64,000 bases of DNA from DASYPP01 sp036006525 (lineage in GTDB: Bacteria; Gemmatimonadota; Gemmatimonadetes; Gemmatimonadales; GWC2-71-9): NCBI GenBank assembly GCA_036006525.1, contig DASYPP010000074.1, positions 1 to 64,000 on the forward strand. Direction: 5' to 3'. A program made the position numbers and the translations under genes. Under the pieces are notes generated by a model. The model was not told where the DNA came from. It saw only the letters and a program-made list of their open reading frames with translations, and did not search any database. Shown piece by piece: positions 8,042-17,030 of the stretch (its first letter is position 1; each line of letters starts with the position of its first letter).

Positions 8042-8662
8042 TTAGAATCCCAGGGTTACACCGACACTCGCGGCAAAGTTGTGAGTGGTCTTCGTGTTGA
8101 TGTTGATACCGGACACTTCCTGCGCGTCAAACTTCCCGATGTAGTCCTTCGCCATCAGGCGAATGCCCAGGTTGGAGCCCAGGGGGACATTGATCCCCAA
8201 CCCCGCATTGAACGCGAGATTGGTCGCGGTCAGGTGAATCGGGGCGATATCAAACGAATACCGCATGCCCCCGACCCCAGCCTGGACGAATGGCACTATC
8301 CCGCGGCCTCCCCGGCCGGCCGATCCGCTCAGCTGAAGCCCGCCATCATACATCAGCACCGAACTCTGACCCACGGCGACCCCGCCCAGAATCGGAATGC
8401 CGACTTCAAGCCCGGGCTTGGAGTACGCGAGGTTGCCATACACCGCGATACTCCGGGAAATCGGCAGGGTAATCTGGCCGCCGTAAACAGCGCCGGTACC
8501 GTTGGTCAGCCGGCTGCCAAGCGGACCGGAGACCAGGCTGCCGAAGCTCATGTAGCCGACATAGGGGGTAATTCCAACGGGAAGCCTTCCCTGCTGGGCT
8601 CGAAGCGGCGCGGCTACGAGTACAAGGCCGGCGATCGCGCCGGCGAGGCGAACGGATTTCAT
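8042..8662 (-). CDS. Outer-membrane beta-barrel protein
   Basis: A 206-residue protein with a clear signal peptide (MKSVRLAGAIAGLVLVAAPLRAQ). Alternating polar/hydrophobic strands follow (ITPYVGYMSFG, VYGGQITLPI, FVQAGVGGMRYSF), ending in the C-terminal Phe of SVGVTLGF, the sorting signal typical of outer-membrane barrels. The size fits an eight-stranded OmpA/OmpX-like barrel. The ATG at 8662 is chosen because AGGAGAG precedes it at a good distance and it begins the signal peptide. The function is unknown. Confidence 0.78.
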   Translation of the reverse strand: MKSVRLAGAIAGLVLVAAPLRAQQGRLPVGITPYVGYMSFGSLVSGPLGSRLTNGTGAVYGGQITLPISRSIAVYGNLAYSKPGLEVGIPILGGVAVGQSSVLMYDGGLQLSGSAGRGGRGIVPFVQAGVGGMRYSFDIAPIHLTATNLAFNAGLGINVPLGSNLGIRLMAKDYIGKFDAQEVSGININTKTTHNFAASVGVTLGF

Positions 8663-8797
8663 ACGATCTCTCCTGAGGGTTCGATAGTGGAACCACGGCC
8701 AGAAGGGGGTTGGGCAGAGACGGTGCCAATCGCTGAAGGCCTTCAATCCTCAGGTGGTGCGGTTTTTAACGGAGGGAGTGTCCGGTTAGCGGGACAA

Positions 8798-10081
8798 TCA
8801 GGCCAGAATCTCGTTCGCGGCGCGCCATCCGGACTGCACCGCGCCTTCCATGGTCGCGTTGAACCCGTCCCCAGCCGTCGCCTCGCCGGCAAAGTAGAGC
8901 GTGTTCTCGAGGGGGCGGGCCAGGGCCTTATGCGCGTCGAGCCCGCCGCTCAGGACATAGCTGTAGGCACCGCGGGAAAAGAGATCCTTCGACCAGTCGT
9001 GCAGGTGCCAACCCAGAAGCTGTTCCTCGACCGATTTCCGGGGAAGCGCCAGTGCGCTGGCCAGCGAGGCGAGGGCCAGGTCCAGCACCTGGTCGGCCGA
9101 GGCGTCCTTGAAACGTTGCGCCGCGGGGCCGGCGGCCCAGCCGTTCAACAAGGCGGACCGGGACGGCAAAGTGCTCCACCAGGTGGGGAAGGGCTGTTCG
9201 AACTCATGGAGGAAGAGAAAATCGCGAAGCACCCGGTTCGTTTCCCAGAAACGTTCCCGGAACCGCATCACGATCTTGTATGCCTGGCCCATCTCGAGAC
9301 GGCTCAACGCACCGCGCCGATCACTGAGAACCGGACTGAAGCGGACGGAGCCCATTTGAATCCCGCCGCCCTGGAGGTGAGGCAGGGGAAGAGCGATGAC
9401 GGCCCGGGCCGCCTCGAAGAGCTCTTCCTTGCCATCACGCTCCGCGGTGACGGTGACCGAACCCCGCTTCCAGCGAACATTTCGAACCACCGTCTGAAAT
9501 CGGACTTCGCACGCTTCCGGCAGGCGTTGCTGTAACAGGTCAGCTGCCTTCCCGGCGCCTTCCTTGGAGCGGTACTCCGAGCTTTCCGCCGGCTGGTTCT
9601 TCTCCACAACCTGAAGCCACTTTGCGCTCACCCGCATCGGGTCCGCAGCGTGAAAGCCCTGTACGTAGCTCTCCAGCATTCTGCGCGACTCGTCGAATAT
9701 CGGGTCGCTGCAGCATTCGGCGAGAGCTTCGGAGAGGGTCCGGTCTTCAGCGTCCGGCTCCCTGGCGCGTTCCAGGAGCTGCTGCGCCAGAGGCCCCATT
9801 GCCCCCATTGCCTGCCAATTCCCGCGATGGCGGTTCAGGAACTCGCCATCCGCCTTCTCCAGCGGAGTGTGATGCAGTTTCAGGAGATCATATATCCCGC
9901 CGCGCCCTATCCATTCGGCGCCCAGGTCGATAGGGTACTCCAACCCCGACTCCCAGCGGGTCCACACCCGGCCCCCGACCCGGGGGCGGGCTTCGAGCAA
10001 AATCACTTTTTTCCCGGCCCGGGCCAGGCGTTCGGCGGCGGCGAGTCCAGCCAGGCCGGCACCTATCACGATCACGTCCAT
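8798..10081 (-). CDS. Flavin-containing amine oxidase
   Basis: A 427-residue FAD enzyme of the monoamine oxidase/phytoene desaturase superfamily. The N terminus has the dinucleotide-binding GAGLAGL motif (7-13) and the following LLEARPRVGGRVWT signature, typical of amine oxidases. The C-terminal FAD-contact motif is FAGEATAGDGFNATMEGAVQSG. It would oxidise an amine to the imine with O2, giving H2O2, but the substrate is not predictable. It is divergent from the RNA methyltransferase gene, with 32 bp between starts. Confidence 0.88.
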   Translation of the reverse strand: MDVIVIGAGLAGLAAAERLARAGKKVILLEARPRVGGRVWTRWESGLEYPIDLGAEWIGRGGIYDLLKLHHTPLEKADGEFLNRHRGNWQAMGAMGPLAQQLLERAREPDAEDRTLSEALAECCSDPIFDESRRMLESYVQGFHAADPMRVSAKWLQVVEKNQPAESSEYRSKEGAGKAADLLQQRLPEACEVRFQTVVRNVRWKRGSVTVTAERDGKEELFEAARAVIALPLPHLQGGGIQMGSVRFSPVLSDRRGALSRLEMGQAYKIVMRFRERFWETNRVLRDFLFLHEFEQPFPTWWSTLPSRSALLNGWAAGPAAQRFKDASADQVLDLALASLASALALPRKSVEEQLLGWHLHDWSKDLFSRGAYSYVLSGGLDAHKALARPLENTLYFAGEATAGDGFNATMEGAVQSGWRAANEILA

Positions 10082-10113
10082 GGCAGGGAGAATAATCGGG
10101 TTAGGTTATCTCC

Positions 10114-11286
10114 ATGCCTGCCGGCAACGTCTCCCGCACCCGTTACTCCTGCTACGCGATCACCAGCCCCGGCCTGGAGGAGATCACGGGGGCGGAGCTT
10201 CGCGCGCTGGGGCACCAGGTGCGACCGGAGACCGGCGGCCTGGGGTTTCACGCCGACCCGACCCAACTGGTGGCGGCCAATCTCGAGCTTCGCACCGCAA
10301 CCAGGGTCATCGTGCGGATCGGGCAGTTCGAGGCGCGCGCCTTCCATGATCTCGAGATCCGCGCCAAGCGAATTCCCTGGGAAGCCTACGCCGCGCCGGG
10401 TACCCCGGTGCGTTTCCGGGTGACTTCGCACAAATCGAAGCTGTTTCACCAGGATGCCATCGCAGAACGGCTGCTCGCGTCGGTTCAACACCGTCTGGGA
10501 TCGGGCGTCGGCACCTCACCCCTCGCGGTTGACGGCGACGAGGACCATGCGGAGGACAACGAGCAACTCTTTGTGGTCCGGCTGGCCCAGGACACCTGCA
10601 GCATCAGCGCCGACAGCTCGGGCAGCTTGCTACACCGGCGGGGATACCGGACTACCGGCGGCAAGGCCCCGATGCGGGAGACGCTCGCGGCCGCGATGCT
10701 GCTGGGCATCGGTTGGGATGGAAGCGAGGCACTGCTGGATCCGTTCTGTGGCTCCGGAACGATTCCCATCGAGGCGGCGCTCCTGGCGCGGCGCATCGCG
10801 CCCAACCTTCCCCGGGGCGTCCGGGGCGACTTCTCCTGTCTGCGCTGGCCCGCGTTCGGCCAGGCGGCCGCGAAGCCGGCCATCGAGCGCGCCCTGGAAC
10901 GCGCGCTTCCCGTCTCCCCAGTCCCGATCGCGGGTTCCGATCGAGATGCCGGCGCCATCGCCGGCGCCCGGGCCAATGCCGAACGCGCCGGCGTCCCGGA
11001 AATCGGGTTCCTGGTGGCCCCGTTCTCCGCGGCGGGTCCGCCCGCCCCCCCGGGCTGGATCGTGACCAACCCGCCGTACGGCGTGCGTATCGGCGAGCAG
11101 AAACGATTGCGCGCGCTCTACGCGCAGCTGGGAAAGGTGATGCGGGCGCGTCTGTCGGGCTGGAAGCTGGCCATGCTGGAATCGCAGCGTGAGGTGCGGC
11201 GCTTCACCGGAATCACGATGCGAGAGGTGATTTCCACTCGCAATGGTGGAATCAGGGTGCGAATTGTTGTGAGCAGTAGGCAGTAA
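10114..11286 (+). CDS. THUMP-domain class I RNA methyltransferase (RlmL/COG0116-like)
   Basis: SAM-dependent RNA N2-guanine methyltransferase of 390 residues. The first ~160 residues contain a ferredoxin-like plus THUMP RNA-binding region (SPGLEEITGAELRALG, then LLHRRGYR). The catalytic domain has the SAM-binding motif DPFCGSGT (209-216) and the catalytic NPPYG (319-323). This architecture matches the N-terminal half of RlmL (23S rRNA m2G2445) and archaeal Trm14; which RNA is modified is not decided. The last few codons and the stop lie inside the left arm of an inverted repeat, so the C-terminal VSSRQ comes from repeat sequence. Confidence 0.88.
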   Translation: MPAGNVSRTRYSCYAITSPGLEEITGAELRALGHQVRPETGGLGFHADPTQLVAANLELRTATRVIVRIGQFEARAFHDLEIRAKRIPWEAYAAPGTPVRFRVTSHKSKLFHQDAIAERLLASVQHRLGSGVGTSPLAVDGDEDHAEDNEQLFVVRLAQDTCSISADSSGSLLHRRGYRTTGGKAPMRETLAAAMLLGIGWDGSEALLDPFCGSGTIPIEAALLARRIAPNLPRGVRGDFSCLRWPAFGQAAAKPAIERALERALPVSPVPIAGSDRDAGAIAGARANAERAGVPEIGFLVAPFSAAGPPAPPGWIVTNPPYGVRIGEQKRLRALYAQLGKVMRARLSGWKLAMLESQREVRRFTGITMREVISTRNGGIRVRIVVSSRQ

Positions 11287-11371
11287 GAAGCAAGCGGGAC
11301 AGGTTTTCGGGCATCCTGTCCGTGTCCAACTCAACGCCGGTCCCGCTCACTGCTCACTGCTCACCGCTTAC
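11269..11371. repeat. Inverted repeat, GTGAGCAGTA sub-family, at a convergent gene junction
   Basis: The left arm (11269-11300) reads GTGAGCAGTAGGCAG and ends GCGGGAC. The right arm (11340-11371) is its imperfect reverse complement, GTCCCGC to GCTTAC. An inner hairpin, GGACAGG/CCTGTCC, sits between. The left arm supplies the stop codon of the upstream methyltransferase, and the right arm ends one base before the kinase stop codon. The same words occur in the repeat inside the thiC riboswitch (28423-28514). Confidence 0.75.
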
Positions 11372-14359
11372 TTAGCGGGTATCCGTCTGCTCCAGCTTCC
11401 TGAGCTCGTCGCGCACCTGTTCCACCTCGGCCACCATCTCGGGTTCCGGGTTGGTGCGCAAACCCAGGTACTGGCGATAAGACTCGATCGCGCGGTCGCG
11501 GTGGCCGGCCAGCGCGGCCAGGCGTCCCTCCTCCCGAAGCTGCGTGGCCAGGTAGGGCTGGTATTGCGTCCACCACACGGTCCGTCGGCGCACCGCGGCA
11601 AAAGCACGTTCCGGATCCCCCAGGGTCTCGAAGATCAGTCCCGTCACCACGTTCGCCAGGGCGTAGCGCCCCACGTGCGCGCTCTGATAATCAGTGGCGG
11701 CCAGGAGAGAATCGAGCCGCTCAGCCGAGCGGCGCATCTCCGGCTTCTTGAGCAGGTGATCGTACATGGCCTGGATCAGCGCGATCTCCACCTCGGTGTC
11801 GATCGCAGGGCCGGTCTGGCCCCGTTGATACGTGCGAAGCCGCTCGATCGACAGCCGGGTGCGCGACGTATCCCCCCGCGAGAGGCGCCATGGCTCCATG
11901 GCGCGTACCGCCTGGTGCTGCTGCTCCCGCCTGGTCGAATCGGTGGGACTCAGGTCCTCCAGTCTTCGCAGGATTCCCGCTGCCCGTCGCGCCGCCGCGG
12001 TATCACCATTAGCCATCATCGCATCCCGGATGGTGGTTACCTGGAGATTGGGGTCCTCCGGATTGGCGTACTGTTCCACCAGGTACGCCTGCGCGTCGTG
12101 GGGCCGACCACGCATCAGCGCCAGACCCTGGGCAATGCCGTAGAGGTTGCGCTTCGCTTCCCGGGTCGGCGCCTTGAGGATCATCGACTGTACCGAATAC
12201 CACGCGTCTTCCATTCCCACGCCGTTGTAGAAGGCGTGGTCGATGAAACGGTACATCATGTTCTGGTGGTCGATCCTTACCGAATCCCGGAAGCCGAGGT
12301 AAGTCGCGCTGTCTCCGGCCAGGTGTGCCTTGAACCAGTGGTACGGCGCGAGCCAGCCTCTCGACGTACTGTCCGGCAGGAGGCCTGACAACCGCACCAC
12401 TCGCCGCTCCAGGGCGGTGTCTCCTTCCTGCACCGCCAGCAGCAGGATGTGGCTGAAGGCAACAGCGTTGGTGGAATCCAGGTCCAACGAACGGCGAAAG
12501 GCCGCCAAGGCGTCGTGGGGTGGATGCAGGTACCCCAGTATGGTGCCGAAGTGGAAGATCTGGTCGCCGTAGAGTTCCCAGGCATCGGCCCTATCGGGCG
12601 CGAGGTTGAGATAGCGCTGGCGGGCCTGGAAAACCTCGACCGTCGAAGACTGCGCCGGGTAGCGCGGCCCGCTCACCGCCTCGAGCAGGGCCCGGTCCCT
12701 TGGGCTCAATCGCCCGCGGGCCTGGTAAGCCAGGCGAAGTCCCCGTTCCGCGGCGGCGTTGTCGCCGTACCAGACCGCGGCCATCCGGAGCGCCAGACCG
12801 GCCAGACCGAAGGTGGAGTCGTTGTCGAGTGCCCGCCCGAAATCGCGTGCGGCGGCGTTGGCTTCTCCCCGGCGATACCTGGCCATGCCATCGAGATAGG
12901 CCCGGAGAGCGGGAAGCGAGGTGCTCATCAGCTTCGGCAGCCGCTCATTGGACTCGCCCGCCACCGAACTCAGCAGCTTCGCCGCGACTTCATCGATCAG
13001 CCTTGGCAGGCTGTCCGGGGGACCCTCGGCGGAGACTCTGGTCAACTGGGCTCCGGAGGGGACCTCGAGCAGCGAAGCGCTCAGCAACAGGCGGGTCGGA
13101 GTGCCGACCACGTCTCCCAGTAACAAGCGGCCAGCCGAGAGCCGCTGGGCCACGTCCACCGATGCGTTCTGGTCCAGATCGGCCTTATCGGAGCCCCCGG
13201 CGTCATGCCATGCGGTCAGGGCCAGGCGGGGTTCGGTGGCTCGCAGTCCGCCTTCTCCGGTGAGCTTGGCTGCCAGCAGGTCGAGCATGCCTTCGCGGAG
13301 ATAGTGCAGCGAGGGATCGGCGGACGCGATGCGGAACGGGGCCACCGCCACCAGCGCGGGGTCCAGCAAGGTTTCGGATCCTCGCATCCGTTTCCACCCC
13401 AGAAAACTTCCCACCGCCACCAGGACCGCCACAATCCCGACCAGCGCCCAGCGCAGCGGTTGGGGCCGAACCGTGCTGCGCACCGGTACGGTGGTGTGGC
13501 TTCCCGAGATGTCGAGCCGGTCCAGGACATCGAGAATTGCGGCCGCGCCGGGCGGGCGATCCGCCGGGCTTTTCTCCAGGCAGCGCATCACCAGCCCGGA
13601 CAGCGCCGGCGGGATGTTGGGTGCCACGGACTGGAGCGGCGGCGGTGTTTCCGCCATATGAGCCGTCAGCAAGGCCTGGGGCGGCCGGCCATGGAACGGG
13701 GGAGCGCCGGAAAGCAGCTCGTAGGCGAGGATACCGAAGGAATAGAGATCGGCGCGGTGGTCGGTGTTGGGATCGGCCGCTGCCTGCTCCGGCGCCATGT
13801 AGGCTGGGGTGCCCAGGGAGGTCCCGCCCTGGGTGAGATTGGTTCCCCGAGGCGCGCGGGAGGTGGAGAGCGCCTTGGCGATGCCGAAGTCGGTGACGGC
13901 CGCGGATCCGCTGGAGAGCAGCACGTTCTCCGGCTTGATGTCGCGATGCACGATGTGAACACTATGGGCATAGGCCAAGGCCCGCGCCACGTCCCGGAGA
14001 ATGCTCACCACCTCCGGGACGGGTAACGGGTGGGTCCCGTCCAGCCGCTGGCGCAGCGAGTGGCCGGACACGAATGGCATGATGAAATACGGCAGGCCGT
14101 CGACTTCGCCGGCGGCAAGAACAGGAACGATGTGCGGGTGCTGGAGCTGGGCGGCGAGGAGGATCTCCCGGCGGAACCGCTCCAGGTTCACGCCCGAGGA
14201 CAGCTCCGGCGATACCACCTTCACGACGACCCGGCGCCCCAGGGAAAGGTCCTGGGCCGCGAAGACTCGTGACATCCCGCCCCCACCCAGCTCCTGCTGG
14301 ACTTCGTAGAGGGGGCCGAGCGTGTCCTGTAACCGCTGCTCGAGCGGTTGGTCGTCCAT
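11372..14359 (-). CDS. Transmembrane Ser/Thr protein kinase with C-terminal TPR region
   Basis: A 995-residue PknB-type kinase. The kinase domain (about 15-280) has a Gly-rich loop GGGGMS, the catalytic Lys47, HRDIKPEN (HRD at 138-140) and DFG (157-159), so it looks active. A single membrane helix (ALVGIVAVLVAVGSFLGW) follows at roughly residue 312. The extracytoplasmic part of about 670 residues starts with a FlgO/adenylate-cyclase-associated-like region (VAVAPFRI..., AAKLTGEGGLRATEPRLAL) and continues as TPR-like helical repeats. Such fusions are abundant in Gemmatimonadota and Acidobacteria. Partners are unknown. Confidence 0.92.
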   Translation of the reverse strand: MDDQPLEQRLQDTLGPLYEVQQELGGGGMSRVFAAQDLSLGRRVVVKVVSPELSSGVNLERFRREILLAAQLQHPHIVPVLAAGEVDGLPYFIMPFVSGHSLRQRLDGTHPLPVPEVVSILRDVARALAYAHSVHIVHRDIKPENVLLSSGSAAVTDFGIAKALSTSRAPRGTNLTQGGTSLGTPAYMAPEQAAADPNTDHRADLYSFGILAYELLSGAPPFHGRPPQALLTAHMAETPPPLQSVAPNIPPALSGLVMRCLEKSPADRPPGAAAILDVLDRLDISGSHTTVPVRSTVRPQPLRWALVGIVAVLVAVGSFLGWKRMRGSETLLDPALVAVAPFRIASADPSLHYLREGMLDLLAAKLTGEGGLRATEPRLALTAWHDAGGSDKADLDQNASVDVAQRLSAGRLLLGDVVGTPTRLLLSASLLEVPSGAQLTRVSAEGPPDSLPRLIDEVAAKLLSSVAGESNERLPKLMSTSLPALRAYLDGMARYRRGEANAAARDFGRALDNDSTFGLAGLALRMAAVWYGDNAAAERGLRLAYQARGRLSPRDRALLEAVSGPRYPAQSSTVEVFQARQRYLNLAPDRADAWELYGDQIFHFGTILGYLHPPHDALAAFRRSLDLDSTNAVAFSHILLLAVQEGDTALERRVVRLSGLLPDSTSRGWLAPYHWFKAHLAGDSATYLGFRDSVRIDHQNMMYRFIDHAFYNGVGMEDAWYSVQSMILKAPTREAKRNLYGIAQGLALMRGRPHDAQAYLVEQYANPEDPNLQVTTIRDAMMANGDTAAARRAAGILRRLEDLSPTDSTRREQQHQAVRAMEPWRLSRGDTSRTRLSIERLRTYQRGQTGPAIDTEVEIALIQAMYDHLLKKPEMRRSAERLDSLLAATDYQSAHVGRYALANVVTGLIFETLGDPERAFAAVRRRTVWWTQYQPYLATQLREEGRLAALAGHRDRAIESYRQYLGLRTNPEPEMVAEVEQVRDELRKLEQTDTR

Positions 14360-14508
14360 ATCGGCTCAACTCTGTTCTGGCGTGAGTGCCAAGTGCCGCC
14401 CCTACGCTCACCCAATTAGCCCAGTTTCCCCGCCGGTCGCAAGTTACTGGGGTAGCGAAGCGGGAGTAGCGGTGGGGCAGGAATCACGTTATAAATCAAA
14501 GGGTTGCG

Positions 14509-14571
14509 TATTATTAACAGAATGTTTAATTATAAATTGCCTAATAATAAACCATTTAACTAATATGTTAG
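14509..14571 (+). promoter_or_regulatory. AT-rich leaderless promoter/operator of the ArsR-SolA-OCD operon
   Basis: A stretch of about 90 bp (14485-14575) is strikingly AT-rich compared with the surrounding GC-rich DNA. TTGCCT (14537-14542) and TAATAT (14561-14566) are 18 nt apart and place the start point at about 14572, the A of the ArsR start codon, so the transcript is probably leaderless; no ribosome binding site is visible. The inverted repeat TATTATTA (14509-14516)/TAATAATA (14542-14549) and the smaller CTAA/TTAG pair over the -10 are candidate ArsR operators. Confidence 0.6.
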
Positions 14572-14910
14572 ATGACAAAATCACTGCAGCCCGAACTCGC
14601 TACCCTCGCCGATCCCATTCGGCGCGAGATCCTCGACATGCTCCGGGTCGCGCCCCGCAATGCCGGAGAAATTGCCGCCCAGTTTCCAGTGACTTGGCCG
14701 GCCATATCCCGCCACTTGCGGCTGCTCAAGCAAGCTCGGCTGATCGAGGAGCGACGGACCCAGCGCCATCGAACCTATGCCCTTCGGCGGGAGGCCCTGC
14801 TTCCGGTCCTGGCCTGGCTTTCCGCCTTGGCCCGCGACCCGTCGGGAGCTCTCCCGGTGCCGGCCCCTGACCCCGTGCGGCCCATCGTCGGTCGGCAGGA
14901 CTTCTCATGA
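14572..14910 (+). CDS. Small ArsR/SmtB-family repressor
   Basis: A 112-residue winged-helix protein (LATLADPIRREILDMLRVAP, then TWPAISRHLRLLKQARLIEERR as recognition helix, HRTYALRREAL as wing). It has no Cys and no obvious metal site, so it is probably of the non-metal-sensing type. Its stop overlaps the start of the oxidase gene in an ATGA junction, which makes it a likely pathway-specific repressor of the two enzyme genes behind it. The AT-rich region upstream carries its likely operator. Confidence 0.85.
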   Translation: MTKSLQPELATLADPIRREILDMLRVAPRNAGEIAAQFPVTWPAISRHLRLLKQARLIEERRTQRHRTYALRREALLPVLAWLSALARDPSGALPVPAPDPVRPIVGRQDFS

Positions 14911-16031
14911 TGAACCCCAAAGTGGTGGTCGCGGGCCTCGGCGCCATGGGCAGCTCCGCGCTCTACCATTTGGCGCGCCGCGGCACCCGGGTGGTTGGGC
15001 TCGACCGCTTTCAGCCGCCCCATGCCATGGGCTCTTCCCACGGGGACAGCCGAATCATCCGGGAAGCCTACTATGAGCACCCCCTCTATGTGCCCCTGGT
15101 CCGCCGCGCCTACGAGCTGTGGGACGAACTAGCCCGCAATTGGGGAAAACAGGTGTACCGGAAAACCGGTGGGCTCATGCTAGGTCCGCCGGACGGCCCG
15201 CTGCTCACCGGCTGCCTGGCCAGCGTAAGGGAACACGGGATTCCCCACAAGATGTTGAGCGCGACCGAGGTGGGGAACCGGTGGCGCGGGTTGACCCCGC
15301 CGGAAGGCTTTGTGGGCCTGTGGGAGGAGCGAGCCGGGATGCTGTTCCCCGAGCGGGTCGTAGCGGCCCACCTCCGGCTGGCGGCGGAGGCGGGGGCGGA
15401 AGTGCGAACCAACACCACGTTGCTGGGATGGTCGCGGTCGGGCGAGGACCTCGTGCTCACGACGGATCGGGGCGACATCCGTACCCGGTACCTGGTGCTG
15501 GCCCTGGGTCCCTGGATCTCGCAACTTCTCCCATCCCAGGCGCGGGATTTTGCGGTCGAGCGGCAACAATTCCACTGGTTTGATCCGGCTTCCGGCTATG
15601 GAGACCTGGGTCCCGACCAGTACCCGGTCGCCCTCTGGGAGCACTGGCCGGGCGGCCTCTTCGTGACTCTGCCCGACGCCGGTAACGGCGTGAAGATCGA
15701 CATTCATCACGAAGGGGAGTCGGCCGATCCCGATACCGTCTCCCGGGTAACCACGCCGGAGGAAGAAGCCGCGGTGCGGGTCCTGCTCGCGAAGTTCTTT
15801 CCGGGAGCCAACGGCCGGCTCCGCGCTTCGACTGTCTGTCTCTATACCAACACGCCGGATCGCCACTTTGTGATAGACTGGCATTCCGCTGATCCCGGCG
15901 TGCTGGTACTGAGCCCCTGCTCGGGGCACGGCTTCAAGTTCTCCAGCGTGGTCGGGGAGGTCGCGGCCGACCTGGTGCTCAGCGGAAGATCCCGCTTCGA
16001 CCTCACGCCTTTCTCCCTCACCCGGTTCTGA
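14907..16031 (+). CDS. solA: FAD-dependent oxidase of the monomeric sarcosine / N-methyltryptophan / pipecolate oxidase family
   Basis: A 374-residue flavoenzyme. It has an N-terminal GLGAMGS dinucleotide motif, the GSSHGDSRIIREAYYEHPLY signature of MSOX/MTOX, VCLYTNTPDRHF with Cys at about residue 311 (the position of the covalent 8-alpha-S-cysteinyl-FAD in this family) and SGHGFKFS. It would oxidise a secondary amino acid (N-methyl amino acid or L-pipecolate/proline analogue) with O2. It is coupled to the ArsR repressor and followed 2 nt later by an ornithine cyclodeaminase-like gene. The symbol reflects closest resemblance; the substrate is open. Confidence 0.87.
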   Translation: MMNPKVVVAGLGAMGSSALYHLARRGTRVVGLDRFQPPHAMGSSHGDSRIIREAYYEHPLYVPLVRRAYELWDELARNWGKQVYRKTGGLMLGPPDGPLLTGCLASVREHGIPHKMLSATEVGNRWRGLTPPEGFVGLWEERAGMLFPERVVAAHLRLAAEAGAEVRTNTTLLGWSRSGEDLVLTTDRGDIRTRYLVLALGPWISQLLPSQARDFAVERQQFHWFDPASGYGDLGPDQYPVALWEHWPGGLFVTLPDAGNGVKIDIHHEGESADPDTVSRVTTPEEEAAVRVLLAKFFPGANGRLRASTVCLYTNTPDRHFVIDWHSADPGVLVLSPCSGHGFKFSSVVGEVAADLVLSGRSRFDLTPFSLTRF

Positions 16032-16033
16032 TC

Positions 16034-17026
16034 ATGGAGTCACCTACGACGCTGCTGCTGACTCGTTCTGAAGTGGCGGGGCTGCTGAGCATGGCCGAGT
16101 GCATCGCGGCGGTGGAATCGGTGTTCAAGGACTACGCAGAGGGGCTGGTGCCGCCCCCCGGCCTGCTGGGATTCCACGCTCCCACCGGTGGATTCCATTT
16201 GAAGGTCGCCAGCACCGGGCAGAAGCGTGGCTTCTTTGCGGCCAAGGTGAACTCCAACTTCCCGGGCAATCCCAAAGACCACGGTCTCCCCACGATCCAG
16301 GGGGTCATCGCCCTGTTCGATCTGGAGTGCGGCAGGCTGCTGGCGCTCATGGATTCAGGTGGGATCACGGCGCTCCGAACCGCCGCGGCGACCGGCGTCG
16401 CGGCCAAGTACCTGGCTCGAGAGGACGCCGCCACCGCCGCGATCTGTGGCTGCGGGGTGCAGGGAAGGCTGCAGCTGGAGGCCGTGCACCAGGTGCGCCC
16501 GCTTACCGGCGTCCACTGCTTCGACCAGGATCCGTCGCGAGCGGACAAGTTTGCGCGGGAGATGGGACAGAAACTGGGAATTCCGGTGCGCGCGGCGGCC
16601 CAGCTGGCTACCGCGACAATGGCGAGCGACATCATCGTGACCTGTACCCCGGCCAGACAACATTTCCTGGGACCGGCGCAGGTGCGGCCGGGCAGCTTCA
16701 TCGCGGCGGTGGGAGCGGATAACCCCGAGAAGCAGGAGATCGATCCCGCGCTTATGGGCCAGGCGACCGTGGTGGTGGACAACCTGGAGCAGTGCAGGAC
16801 GATTGGCGACTTGCATCACGCGATTGAAGCCGGGGTGATGTCAGCCGGGCAGGTGGCAGCGGACCTGGGGGGAGTGGTGGCGGGCAAGCACCCGGGCCGC
16901 CGCACCCGGGAGGAGATCATCGTCTTCGACAGCACCGGTACTGCCCTTCAGGATGTCGCGGCGGCGGCCATCGTGTACCAGCGGGCATTGGAACGACCCA
17001 CCGGCACAGTCCAACTCGGTGCGTGA
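16034..17026 (+). CDS. Ornithine cyclodeaminase / mu-crystallin family protein
   Basis: A 330-residue NAD(P)-binding enzyme. Family features are KVNSNFPGNPKDHGLPTIQG, the DSGGITALRTAAATGVAAKYLA segment, a Rossmann motif CGCGVQG and VVDN near EQC. Members include ornithine cyclodeaminase, alanine dehydrogenase, ketimine reductase (mu-crystallin) and 1-pyrroline/piperideine-2-carboxylate reductases. Next to a sarcosine/pipecolate-oxidase-like gene, a cyclic-imine reductase role is attractive but unproven. It is the last gene of the ArsR operon and is convergent with the peptidase gene. Confidence 0.85.
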   Translation: MESPTTLLLTRSEVAGLLSMAECIAAVESVFKDYAEGLVPPPGLLGFHAPTGGFHLKVASTGQKRGFFAAKVNSNFPGNPKDHGLPTIQGVIALFDLECGRLLALMDSGGITALRTAAATGVAAKYLAREDAATAAICGCGVQGRLQLEAVHQVRPLTGVHCFDQDPSRADKFAREMGQKLGIPVRAAAQLATATMASDIIVTCTPARQHFLGPAQVRPGSFIAAVGADNPEKQEIDPALMGQATVVVDNLEQCRTIGDLHHAIEAGVMSAGQVAADLGGVVAGKHPGRRTREEIIVFDSTGTALQDVAAAAIVYQRALERPTGTVQLGA

Positions 17027-17030
17027 ATGA

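Noticed and set aside
7937..9535. A 532-residue open frame on the plus strand
   Set aside because: It is antisense to the barrel protein and amine oxidase genes, has no domain pattern and arises from high-GC codon structure.
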